DNA from: JBLMZH01 sp050258715
GTDB taxonomy: Bacteria > Patescibacteriota > Doudnabacteria > UBA920 > O2-02-FULL-48-8
Length of the DNA: 10,609 bases
Assembly (NCBI GenBank): GCA_050258715.1
Contig: JBLMZH010000055.1
Coordinates: 1-10,609, forward strand
Direction of reading: 5' to 3'
In this document: one piece after another, positions 5,683-10,609 of the stretch
How the letters are laid out: each line of letters starts with the position of its first letter
Numbering within the stretch: position 1 is the stretch's first letter
Made by a program: the position numbers and the translations under genes
The notes under the pieces: model-generated
Database searches by the model: none
Told to the model about the DNA's origin: nothing
Seen by the model: the letters and a program-made list of their open reading frames with translations, nothing else

Positions 5683-5725
5683 AAGCGCCCGGACATACTA
5701 GACGTTTCAATGCCGGCGTTTTTTT
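5683..5725 (+). terminator. Terminator after the 38-aa peptide gene
   Basis: Imperfect stem: CGCCCGGACAT (5686-5696) pairs with ATGCCGGCG (5710-5718) with one-base bulges at a C and an A. It is extended by A-A-G against T-T-T and followed by seven T (5719-5725). The final T is shared with the next promoter. Confidence 0.7.
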
Positions 5726-5733
5726 GTTATCAT
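5725..5733 (+). promoter_or_regulatory. Extended -10 promoter fused to terminator U-tract
   Basis: TGTTATCAT, identical to the element at 271-279, starts on the last T of the U-tract. Transcription would begin near 5740, leaving a leader of about 32 bases before ATG 5772. A -35 at 17-base spacing reads TTTCAA and is weak. Confidence 0.5.
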
Positions 5734-5771
5734 AAAATTGAAGCCTTGGTTAATTTTTTAATCTGACCTTT

Positions 5772-5936
5772 ATGGAACCCAGACAAGCGATCGAGATTAT
5801 AATGAAAATCCTCGATAAATATCCTCTTGGAGCCAAAGAAAAAGAAGCAGTCTTAATGGCCATAGGGACCCTTGATTCGGCAGCGCTTGGGAAAAACAGG
5901 ATCAAGGGAATCTTAAAAAATCGGAAAAAAAGATAA
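5772..5936 (+). CDS. Small basic helical protein, 54 aa
   Basis: Short but protein-like frame: M-E-P-R-Q-A-I-E-I-I-M-K-I-L-D-K-Y-P-L-G, then K-E-K-E-A-V-L-M-A-I-G-T-L-D-S-A-A-L, and a basic end K-N-R-I-K-G-I-L-K-N-R-K-K-R. Two or three amphipathic helices are likely; the basic C-terminus could touch nucleic acid or membrane (inference). It has no SD but sits between its own promoter (5725-5733) and its own terminator (5941-5982), so it looks like a one-gene transcript. The phrase I-L-D-K-Y-P-L-G-A-K-E-K-E-A resembles small proteins of unknown function from Patescibacteria as I recall them. No function can be given. Confidence 0.6.
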   Translation: MEPRQAIEIIMKILDKYPLGAKEKEAVLMAIGTLDSAALGKNRIKGILKNRKKR

Positions 5937-5940
5937 ATAT

Positions 5941-5982
5941 CCAGCATCCGCCTTGGTCACTTCACGAATGCTGGCGTTTTTT
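5941..5982 (+). terminator. Terminator after the 54-aa gene
   Basis: CCAGCAT (5941-5947) pairs with ATGCTGG (5968-5974) across a 20-base loop, followed by CG and six T (5977-5982). The last T begins the next -10 element. Confidence 0.75.
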
Positions 5983-5990
5983 GTTATGAT
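5982..5990 (+). promoter_or_regulatory. Extended -10 promoter fused to terminator U-tract
   Basis: TGTTATGAT (TATGAT at 5985-5990) is the third copy of the terminator/promoter seam. TTCACG at 5961-5966 with an 18-base spacer is a fair -35. Transcription near 5997 leaves a leader of about 19 bases before ATG 6016. Confidence 0.5.
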
Positions 5991-6015
5991 AATGTTAATT
6001 AATTAATCATTTGTC

Positions 6016-6393
6016 ATGTCAAAACAATTTTTGAAGGACGCCATCGGCTGGGGGATCGCCCTTTGGGTGATTGGATATGTTCTGGGCCTGATCCTTTTTC
6101 CGTTCGTCCAGGGTTCTGCGATTGGGTGGATCATCATGCCGATCGGCGTGATCGTGACTCTTTTTGTTTTAATAAAAAGAGTTAAAGGCCAGTCGTTTGG
6201 TTATTATTTTTCGCTGGCCGTATTTTGGACCCTGATCGCAGTGATCTTGGATTACTTCCTGCTTTTTAAGGCTCTCAAACCTGAAGACGGGTATTACAAG
6301 CTGGACGTTTATCTTTATTACTCCCTGACCTTTATTCTTCCTCTGGCCGTTGCCTGGGTGAAAAAGGGCCGGGAGAAGAAGATTGCCCAATGA
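6016..6393 (+). CDS. Four-helix membrane protein of unknown function, 125 aa
   Basis: Four hydrophobic helices (about residues 8-30, 35-53, 62-85, 98-115) with a basic loop K-R-V-K-G-Q after helix 2 and a basic tail K-K-G-R-E-K-K, so both ends should be cytoplasmic. A polar stretch K-A-L-K-P-E-D-G-Y-Y-K-L-D-V-Y lies on the outer side before helix 4. There are no catalytic motifs. Proteins of this size and pattern recur in Patescibacteria as hypothetical membrane proteins, as far as I recall. The start has no SD but follows the promoter at 5982-5990. Its TGA overlaps an ATG (ATGA at 6390-6393) opening a 17-codon frame that runs into the Nudix remnant, so the remnant was probably once cotranscribed. 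Confidence 0.65.
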   Translation: MSKQFLKDAIGWGIALWVIGYVLGLILFPFVQGSAIGWIIMPIGVIVTLFVLIKRVKGQSFGYYFSLAVFWTLIAVILDYFLLFKALKPEDGYYKLDVYLYYSLTFILPLAVAWVKKGREKKIAQ

Positions 6394-6439
6394 AAGAAAG
6401 GTTCAGGACGATCATAATTGCTGTCCCGACGAACCGAAA

Positions 6440-6707
6440 ATGAAAAAAGTGACAATTGCCATAATCAACAGGCTCAACAACGGCGGTGAGGATGAATATC
6501 TTTTTGTCAGGTCAAAAAAGGACTTTGGCGAATTTAGCGGCTTTTATTATCCTCCGGGCGGAAGTGCTTGGGGGCGATTTCAAGATAGATGCGGGAGAGC
6601 TGGCTGAAGCCCGATACTTTACAGTTGGGGAGATGAAAAATTTAACTATTTGGCCTGCGGTCAAGAAATTTTTCAATAAGCATATTTTTAAAGAAGAAGT
6701 TTTGTAA
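6440..6707 (+). pseudogene. Nudix hydrolase remnant with the Nudix box deleted
   Basis: Two halves of one Nudix protein in different frames. The first (from ATG 6440) reads M-K-K-V-T-I-A-I-I-N-R, then Y-L-F-V-R-S-K-K-D-F and G-F-Y-Y-P-P-G-G, the point where the Nudix box GX5EX7REUXEEXGU should begin. It stops making sense at about 6561. From about 6561 the +1 frame reads E-V-L-G-G-D-F-K-I-D-A-G-E-L-A-E-A-R-Y-F and W-P-A-V-K-K-F-F, the normal C-terminal strand and helix. Judged by family length, some 45-50 residues including all catalytic glutamates are gone, so the product cannot be an active Nudix hydrolase. The joint allows a 2-base GA overlap. A 17-codon frame (6390-6443) overlaps both neighbours by ATGA and may be a scrap of another gene. 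An assembly error is the main alternative. Confidence 0.75.
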
Positions 6708-6730
6708 AATATCTAACGTTCCGCTCTTTG

Positions 6731-6760
6731 GGTTGGGCTTGGAAGCCCGGCCTTTTCTTT
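6731..6760 (+). terminator. Terminator after the Nudix remnant
   Basis: GGTTGGGCT (6731-6739) pairs with AGCCCGGCC (6744-6752), nine pairs including two G-T, around loop TGGA, followed by TTTTCTTT. Confidence 0.75.
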
Positions 6761-6771
6761 ATTATTGCTGG

Positions 6772-6780
6772 TGCTACAAT
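6772..6780 (+). promoter_or_regulatory. Extended -10 element for the DinB-to-rsgA run
   Basis: TGCTACAAT (TACAAT at 6775-6780 with TG one base upstream) lies 20 bases after the terminator. Transcription near 6787 gives a leader of about 24 bases before ATG 6811. No clear -35. Confidence 0.45.
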
Positions 6781-6810
6781 TAGCTTAGCTAATAAAATCT
6801 GCCTCAATAT

Positions 6811-7227
6811 ATGAATATCATCTCTTTCTTTAAGTCTTTAAAGCCTGAGGATTGGGCCAAGAAAACCTCGGAAAAATGGACGGTTAAAGACGTGTTGGCT
6901 CATTTGGTCGGATGGGAGCGGGAAGTGGCCACGACTTTGCCGAAAAGCTGGGAAACCAAAACCGAGCCGTGGTTTATGGCCACTGGCAATTATCAGGATT
7001 TCAATCAGAGAGTTTATAAGGAATTCAAGGATTATCCTCCGGAAAAACTTTTGGCCGAATTGGAAAAGTGGGAAGAAATACTTAAGACAGAAATTGAAAA
7101 AATCGGCGCGGACAAGATCAGACAGCGGCCGCACATGTCATGGGTTTTTGACGAAGGGGATGAGCCGCATTTCGGCCATCACGTCCAACAAGTTATCAAT
7201 GTCCTTTTTCCTCATTCAAAAAAATAA
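6811..7227 (+). CDS. DinB/ClbS (DfsB)-like four-helix protein, 138 aa
   Basis: Fits the DinB-like helical bundle superfamily, near the ClbS/DfsB (DUF1706) and damage-inducible DinB groups: K-W-T-V-K-D-V-L-A-H31-L-V-G-W-E (23-36) ends helix 2, and H120-F-G-H123-H124 falls where the other metal-binding histidines lie. Members bind a divalent metal or thiol cofactor; ClbS hydrolyses colibactin, but most relatives have no known substrate. The protein begins N-I-I-S-F-F-K-S-L-K-P-E-D-W, so the first helix is shorter than usual, and an in-frame TAA TAA at 6790-6795 blocks an upstream start; mild N-terminal loss is possible. There is no SD. It is first in a same-strand set with gaps of 21, 10 and 18 bases down to rsgA. 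Confidence 0.72.
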   Translation: MNIISFFKSLKPEDWAKKTSEKWTVKDVLAHLVGWEREVATTLPKSWETKTEPWFMATGNYQDFNQRVYKEFKDYPPEKLLAELEKWEEILKTEIEKIGADKIRQRPHMSWVFDEGDEPHFGHHVQQVINVLFPHSKK

Positions 7228-7248
7228 TTAATCATTAATAATATTTAT

Positions 7249-7731
7249 ATGGAGAACGAAAACAAAGAATGCTGTCCAGAGTTCAATCCTGCGAACTGGG
7301 ACAACAAAACCACGACCTGGCAGGACAAATTGTTCATGCAGGACAATGTTTTTCAAATCATGCATATTCCTTTGAACATGGGAGCGGTGATAAAGAGAAT
7401 GTGCAAAAAGATCGAGGATGCAGGCGCTATGCCTGATCCGAAAGAATTCCTCATGCTTTGTTACGATCCTTCACCGTGGAAATCCGAGATCAATATGACA
7501 GTAACCAAAGATGTTGCCGGCGGAAAAATGGAGAAGCTGTCAGGAACTTTTGTCAGCAAGGTTTTTGACGGGCCATATAACCATGTTCCAAAATGGATCA
7601 AGGAAACCGACCAGTATCTGGCCAATCAGGGAAAAAAGTCTTTGAAATATTTTTTCCACTACGCCTACTGCCCGAAGTGCGCCAAAAAATTCGGCCATAA
7701 TTACTGCGTGGCTTTTGCCCAAATCGCCTAA
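7249..7731 (+). CDS. GyrI-like (SOUL-fold) small-molecule-binding domain protein, 160 aa
   Basis: The strand/helix order after residue 33 (F-Q-I-M-H-I-P, a long helix, F-L-M-L-C-Y-D, then K-L-S-G-T-F-V-S-K-V-F-D-G-P-Y, a second long helix and closing strands) suggests the duplicated beta-alpha-beta-beta GyrI-like fold used to bind small hydrophobic or cationic molecules. The D-G-P-Y turn (107-110) before an amphipathic helix and the end Y-C141-P-K-C144-A-K-K-F-G-H-N-Y-C153-V-A-F-A-Q recall proteins often annotated simply as hydrolase. The N-terminus also has a Cys pair (E-C-C-P). It is cytoplasmic, without signal peptide or helices. It has no SD; TTAATCATT lies 12 bases upstream of ATG. The fold is inferred by eye; ligand and any activity are unknown. 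Confidence 0.55.
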   Translation: MENENKECCPEFNPANWDNKTTTWQDKLFMQDNVFQIMHIPLNMGAVIKRMCKKIEDAGAMPDPKEFLMLCYDPSPWKSEINMTVTKDVAGGKMEKLSGTFVSKVFDGPYNHVPKWIKETDQYLANQGKKSLKYFFHYAYCPKCAKKFGHNYCVAFAQIA

Positions 7732-7741
7732 GATTCAGCAA

Positions 7742-7906
7742 ATGAACTCAAAGATCAATGCCAAATGGCATCTGGCGCATAAGATGCCGAAGAACCCAAC
7801 TTTGGACCAAAGGATCAAATGGCATTTGGGGCACGCCAAGAATTGCCAATGCCGGCCACTGGGCGGGAAGATTTTGGAAGAAATCAAGAAAAGAAAGTTA
7901 ATCTAG
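7742..7906 (+). CDS. Small KWHLxH-repeat protein, 54 aa
   Basis: A tiny basic protein with the same phrase twice: K-W-H10-L-A-H13 and K-W-H28-L-G-H31, the second followed by A-K-N-C35-Q-C37-R-P-L. The four His and two Cys suggest metal binding, probably zinc (inference). An amphipathic basic helix K-I-L-E-E-I-K-K-R-K ends it. ATG 7742 is preferred to TTG 7715, which would overlap the upstream gene and add nine unrelated residues. It starts 10 bases after the GyrI-like stop and ends 18 bases before rsgA, so it is very likely cotranscribed with both. I recall similar I-K-W-H-x-x-H-A-K-N-C-x-C-R proteins in Patescibacteria, all without function. Confidence 0.6.
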   Translation: MNSKINAKWHLAHKMPKNPTLDQRIKWHLGHAKNCQCRPLGGKILEEIKKRKLI

Positions 7907-7924
7907 TATTAATCATTTTTGAGA

Positions 7925-8998
7925 ATGAACCTTGAAGATTTAGGTTATAGCTCGTTTTTTGAATCAAAGCGCAATGAATTGGGGTTGGGCGACTTTTCTG
8001 CTGCGCGCGTGGTCAGCGAGCACAAGGGTGCATACAAGGTTCAAAATCCCAATGGCGAATTTTTGGCAAAGGTTACAGGGAAGCAGATGTTTACGGCTTC
8101 ATCCAGGGAAGATTATCCTGCAGTGGGCGACTGGGTAGCAATCACCGAACTCAACAGCGAACAGGCCGTAATCAAGGCAGTATTGCCGCGAAGGAGCATA
8201 ATCAAACGAAAATCCAGCGGGAAGAATCTAATTCAAATTATTGCCACAAACATTGACGTGGCGTTCGTCATCGAATCGGTTGACCGCGATTTTAATCTGA
8301 ACCGGATTGAAAGATATTTTGCGATTACCAAAGATGGCGGCATTAAGCCGGCTATTATTTTGAACAAAACCGATTTAATCCCAAAAGAAGAATTGGATTC
8401 CAAGATTGGCCAAATCAGAAATCGATTCGAAAATATTGATGTTTTTCCGACCAGCACCAAAACCCTTGAAGGGTTGGCTGAATTGAAAAGCTATTTCACA
8501 AAAGGAAACACTTATTGTTTTCTTGGTTCTTCAGGAGTAGGCAAATCCTCTCTGATCAATCGATTGCTGGAAAAAGAACTGATTAAGACCAAGGATATCA
8601 GCGAATATTCAGGCAGAGGGAAGCACGCGACAACCGGCCGCGAAATGTACTTCTTGGAAAACGGAGGGATCGTGATCGACAACCCGGGGATGCGCGAAGT
8701 TGGTTTGGCCGACGCCGCTTCCGGAGTAGAGAATTTATTCGATGATATAAAGTCCTTGGCAAAAGGCTGCAAATTCAACGACTGCACTCATACTCACGAA
8801 CCGGGGTGCAATGTGCTTGCGGCGGTAAAAAACGGAGAAATTGAGCAGGGACAATATTCCAACTTTATTAATTTAAAGAAAGAGGCTGACTACTTTGGAA
8901 TGACCAAGCTGGAAAAGAAAGAAAAGAGCCGCAGCTTCGGCAAGTTCCTCAATAAAGCTAAAAAAGATTTGAAAGATATCGGGCATAAGGAATATTAG
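7925..8998 (+). CDS. rsgA: Ribosome small-subunit-dependent GTPase A (RsgA/YjeQ), 357 aa
   Basis: Circularly permuted GTPase that checks late 30S assembly and releases RbfA; it hydrolyses GTP when bound to the small subunit. Domains in order: N-terminal OB fold (about 25-95, with G-D-W-V-A-I at 68-73); then the GTPase with motifs in permuted order, G4 N-K-T-D (147-150), G1 G-S-S-G-V-G-K-S-S (201-209), the H-A-T-T switch (234-237), G3 D-N-P-G (252-255); then a C-terminal zinc-binding region C282-x4-C287-x-H289-x5-C295 and a basic helical tail. All catalytic and metal residues are present and the length is normal, so it should be functional. ATG 7925 is preferred to TTG 7919. There is no SD; TTAATCATT lies 7 bases before ATG. 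It is last in the 6811-8998 run and ends at a strong terminator. Confidence 0.97.
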   Translation: MNLEDLGYSSFFESKRNELGLGDFSAARVVSEHKGAYKVQNPNGEFLAKVTGKQMFTASSREDYPAVGDWVAITELNSEQAVIKAVLPRRSIIKRKSSGKNLIQIIATNIDVAFVIESVDRDFNLNRIERYFAITKDGGIKPAIILNKTDLIPKEELDSKIGQIRNRFENIDVFPTSTKTLEGLAELKSYFTKGNTYCFLGSSGVGKSSLINRLLEKELIKTKDISEYSGRGKHATTGREMYFLENGGIVIDNPGMREVGLADAASGVENLFDDIKSLAKGCKFNDCTHTHEPGCNVLAAVKNGEIEQGQYSNFINLKKEADYFGMTKLEKKEKSRSFGKFLNKAKKDLKDIGHKEY

Positions 8999-9033
8999 TT
9001 TTTCTTTGCGCAATTTTCGCGTTTTGGCCAAAT

Positions 9034-9063
9034 AAAAAACCGCCGGGTAAACGGCGGTTTTTG
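9034..9063. terminator. Two-way terminator between rsgA and the convergent membrane gene
   Basis: AAAAACCGCCG (9035-9045) and CGGCGGTTTTT (9052-9062) form a perfect 11-bp stem with loop GGTAAA and A/T tails on both sides, so it works from either direction. Confidence 0.92.
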
Positions 9064-9064
9064 T

Positions 9065-9547
9065 TTAAGCGATTTTCGTCGGTTCTTCCTTATTGCGGAG
9101 GAATTTGATGTAACCCAGCACCAAGGCGATGATCAGCCCCACGGCAACGATCAAAAATCTGAATTGCGAACTGTCGCTCATCACCCCGCGGATGATGCTG
9201 TAGACCGTGGTAAAGACGCCGCCTAAAAGCATGCCGTCAGCGATCATTTTGATCCGCTTTAACATGGTCAGGCTTATGACCATTATCAAAATGGCGGCAG
9301 CCAGCGAGATGACGGAAACGTTGCGGTTATAAGACTTGGACTCATCAAGGTATTTTTGCTGAGCGACGTTGAAATTTTTATCCAGCGTCTGCTGCTCAAT
9401 CGTGGGTTGGCAGCCTTCTTTGGCCTGGTTTAATTCGAAAGGGTACTGCGGCGCTTTGGGGCCGGGATAAAACGCGTCAATTCCCAAGCCCACAAAAAGG
9501 GCAACTAGTAAGGCTAAAAACAAGGTATAAATGAATTTGATAAGCAT
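9065..9547 (-). CDS. Membrane protein of unknown function with outer coiled loop, 160 aa
   Basis: Helix 1 (about 4-24) could be an uncleaved signal anchor. It is followed by a 50-residue outer loop containing A-F-Y-P-G-P-K-A-P-Q-Y-P and a charged Q-Q/K-rich stretch likely to be helical, then three helices (about 77-96, 104-122, 130-149) and a basic tail. F-Y-P-G-P-K-x-P-x-Y-P resembles a motif I recall from Patescibacteria membrane proteins, with no assigned function. There is one Cys (C46) in the outer loop and no catalytic signature. The start has no SD, but a TATAAT box lies about 30 bases upstream on the same strand. The stop is two bases from the two-way terminator. Confidence 0.7.
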   Translation of the reverse strand: MLIKFIYTLFLALLVALFVGLGIDAFYPGPKAPQYPFELNQAKEGCQPTIEQQTLDKNFNVAQQKYLDESKSYNRNVSVISLAAAILIMVISLTMLKRIKMIADGMLLGGVFTTVYSIIRGVMSDSSQFRFLIVAVGLIIALVLGYIKFLRNKEEPTKIA

Positions 9548-9573
9548 TTTGTTTCGGTTAATGGCTTAAGATT

Positions 9574-9579
9574 ATTATA
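9574..9579 (-). promoter_or_regulatory. -10 box for the 160-aa membrane gene
   Basis: On the - strand GCTATAATAATC contains a perfect TATAAT. Transcription near 9567 gives a leader of about 20 bases with no SD. No convincing -35 is visible. Confidence 0.5.
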
Positions 9580-9635
9580 GCTTGGAATATCGGGAAATAA
9601 CAGCCTGCTTTTCGCCTGGGGCATTTAAGCGAGCG

Positions 9636-9663
9636 TTGACAAATGCTCTGATTATATGATAAA
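9636..9663 (+). promoter_or_regulatory. Sigma70-type promoter for the CPBP protease gene
   Basis: Perfect -35 TTGACA (9636-9641), 16-base spacer, and -10 GATAAA (9658-9663, 4 of 6). The leader of about 60 bases contains the strong SD before ATG 9731. A second TTGACA near 9707 has no room for a -10 before the gene. Confidence 0.55.
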
Positions 9664-9730
9664 TTGATCCATTGCTCAGGGTATTGTTAGTTTCAATGAT
9701 TAGCCCTTTGACAACCAGAAGGAAGGTGAT

Positions 9731-10264
9731 ATGAACAAGTTCATGGACTGGCTCAAGAATGACGCGAAGGGTTGGCAGATCGTCGGCTACGTCGTGTTCG
9801 CGGCGCTGATCACGGTGTCTCTCGATTTTTCCGTGGAAAACGCGCTGATCAATTGGGGGTTGGTTCCCAAGCCGCCCCTCCCTGAACCGACCGACACGCC
9901 CTTCGCGTACTACAACGCCTACATCTTCATTTCGATGTTCATCTGGGGGCCGATCAAGGAAGAGGTCATCTTCCGGGTGCTCCCTCTGTCCATCGTCATC
10001 GCGTTCATCTCGACTTCGCCGAAGTTCGTGTTCCCGGCGGCAACCGTGTTCGCGATTCTGTTCGGCGCGATCCATCCGTACTCCACGGTCGTGAAGATCG
10101 ACGTGGCCATTTCAGGCTTCTTCTTCGGCCTCGTGTTTCTCAAGTGCGGCGGGATGAACAAGGCTTTCGTGAAGGCCTCGATCGCGGCGATGGCTGCGCA
10201 TGGTTTGGCCAACGCGCTCATCGTCCTGGACACGTGGTGGCGATTCTTCGAACTGACCAAGTAG
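9731..10264 (+). CDS. CPBP-family (CAAX/Abi) intramembrane metalloprotease, 177 aa
   Basis: Membrane protease of the CPBP (CAAX protease and bacteriocin-processing) family. All three active-site motifs are present: E77-E78-x-x-x-R82 in K-E-E-V-I-F-R; F111-x-x-x-H115 in F-G-A-I-H; and H157-x-x-x-N161 in H-G-L-A-N. About five helices are visible, and the motifs lie on helices as expected, so it should be active. Family roles include processing of prenylated or peptide substrates and self-immunity to bacteriocins; the substrate here is unknown. Somewhat short for the family (usually about 200-300 aa), missing N-terminal helices. AAGGAAGG lies 5-8 bases before ATG, a strong SD unlike the genes at 5.7-9.5 kb. 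A 60-base sample at 9781-9840 is about 57% GC, which hints at transfer. A zinc-ribbon gene follows 28 bases later. Confidence 0.85.
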   Translation: MNKFMDWLKNDAKGWQIVGYVVFAALITVSLDFSVENALINWGLVPKPPLPEPTDTPFAYYNAYIFISMFIWGPIKEEVIFRVLPLSIVIAFISTSPKFVFPAATVFAILFGAIHPYSTVVKIDVAISGFFFGLVFLKCGGMNKAFVKASIAAMAAHGLANALIVLDTWWRFFELTK

Positions 10265-10292
10265 GCCGCGGCTGCGAACTGAAAGGGGGATG

Positions 10293-10520
10293 ATGCCAAG
10301 GCAAATTATCCGCAGCAAGTGCTGCAACGCTCGGGTTGTTCTCCGCTCGACAGCGGTGGATGTCATAACGGTCTGCGACCGATGCAATCAGGTCGTCGAT
10401 CCGAAGACCGGCGCTCCTGTCCTGGCCTGCAACATCAAAGGCCACGAGCGCGAGTACATGAACGCCCTCATTCGCGCCCGCGTCTTTGACAGGACCGGGG
10501 GCAAGAGCGGCGACTCGTGA
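10293..10520 (+). CDS. Small zinc-ribbon protein, 75 aa
   Basis: S-K-C10-C11-N-A near the N-terminus and V-C28-D-R-C31-N-Q at the end of a beta-hairpin make a typical short zinc ribbon of the K-C-C-N-A ... V-C-x-x-C type, common in phage and Patescibacteria genomes. A further C46 follows, then a helical basic tail G-H-E-R-E-Y-M-N-A-L-I-R-A-R. The binding partner is unknown; such proteins may bind nucleic acid or act as adaptors (inference). Two ATGs lie in tandem (10290, 10293); 10293 is preferred because AAAGGGG (10282-10288) would sit too close to the first. Probably cotranscribed with the CPBP gene 28 bases upstream; both share the GC-rich composition. Confidence 0.7.
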   Translation: MPRQIIRSKCCNARVVLRSTAVDVITVCDRCNQVVDPKTGAPVLACNIKGHEREYMNALIRARVFDRTGGKSGDS

Positions 10521-10530
10521 GCCAATCGTT

Positions 10531-10548
10531 CCTGGTTTCTAAACCAGG
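10531..10548 (+). terminator. Hairpin after the zinc-ribbon gene
   Basis: CCTGGTT/AACCAGG, seven perfect pairs around loop TCTA, begins 10 bases after the stop. No T-tract follows (GC-rich sequence instead), so it may be a weak or Rho-dependent terminator or an mRNA-stabilising hairpin. The last 60 bases show no gene start. Confidence 0.4.
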
Positions 10549-10609
10549 CGGCCGGCGGGCAGGGGTATGGGTGACGGGCGTTATAACTTGGGACGGGCGG
10601 TGTTAACCA

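Noticed and set aside
6390..6443. 17-codon frame linking the 125-aa gene to the Nudix remnant by ATGA overlaps
   Set aside because: Too short to call as a gene; may be a scrap of a lost gene and is mentioned with the pseudogene.
9575..10445. Long - strand frames opposite the CPBP gene
   Set aside because: Arg/Glu/His-rich low-complexity translations typical of the antisense of GC-rich coding sequence; the + frame has all protease motifs.

Overview
This 10.6 kb window looks like a stretch of bacterial chromosome that is dense with small accessory genes. Its gene mix is typical of metagenome-derived Patescibacteria (CPR, Parcubacteria-like) genomes: very short proteins, small unknown membrane proteins, AHSA1, YdeI, DinB, GyrI-like and zinc-ribbon proteins, short intergenic gaps, and many starts without a Shine-Dalgarno (SD) site. 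That placement is inference, because no rRNA or marker phylogeny is available here. TGA is used as a stop several times (1261-1263, 3385-3387, 10518-10520), so genetic code 25 is excluded. No tRNA, rRNA, CRISPR array, transposase or integrase was seen.

Layout. Positions 1-213 hold the C-terminal end of a YdeI/OmpD-associated protein, closed by a terminator. A + strand run follows (286-3387): a 56-aa two-helix membrane protein, a YhfC-type intramembrane protease, an unrecognised 392-aa membrane protein built as a duplicated 4-helix + CxxC unit, and a Na+/Ca2+-exchanger-family antiporter. On the - strand lie an AHSA1/SRPBCC protein (3430-3909) and a secreted protein with two Ig/TIG-like repeats (3958-4554). 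A DUF1059-like protein (4797-5012) then converges on a set of tiny - strand ORFs (5059-5378) across a two-way terminator. From 5491 the + strand carries a 38-aa membrane peptide, a 54-aa unknown, a 125-aa four-helix membrane protein, a broken Nudix gene, and a probable operon of a DinB/ClbS-like protein, a GyrI-like protein, a 54-aa KWHLxH protein and rsgA. A convergent membrane protein (9065-9547) follows. The last kilobase is clearly more GC-rich and carries a CPBP (CAAX-type) protease and a zinc-ribbon protein, each with a strong SD.

Working together. RsgA is the only clear housekeeping gene (30S ribosome maturation). Many of the others belong to families linked elsewhere to stress, small-molecule binding or protection from toxins and bacteriocins (YdeI/OmdA, ClbS/DfsB-like, GyrI-like, CPBP and YhfC proteases). 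A loose protection role is possible but not shown by the sequence.

The most distinctive features are: (i) a terminator/promoter seam seen three times, in which the last T of a terminator U-tract begins an extended -10 element TGTTATSAT; (ii) the duplicated membrane protein with paired CxxC knuckles next to yhfC; (iii) a - strand cluster of micro-ORFs around a palindrome that places an SD and an ATG on both strands.
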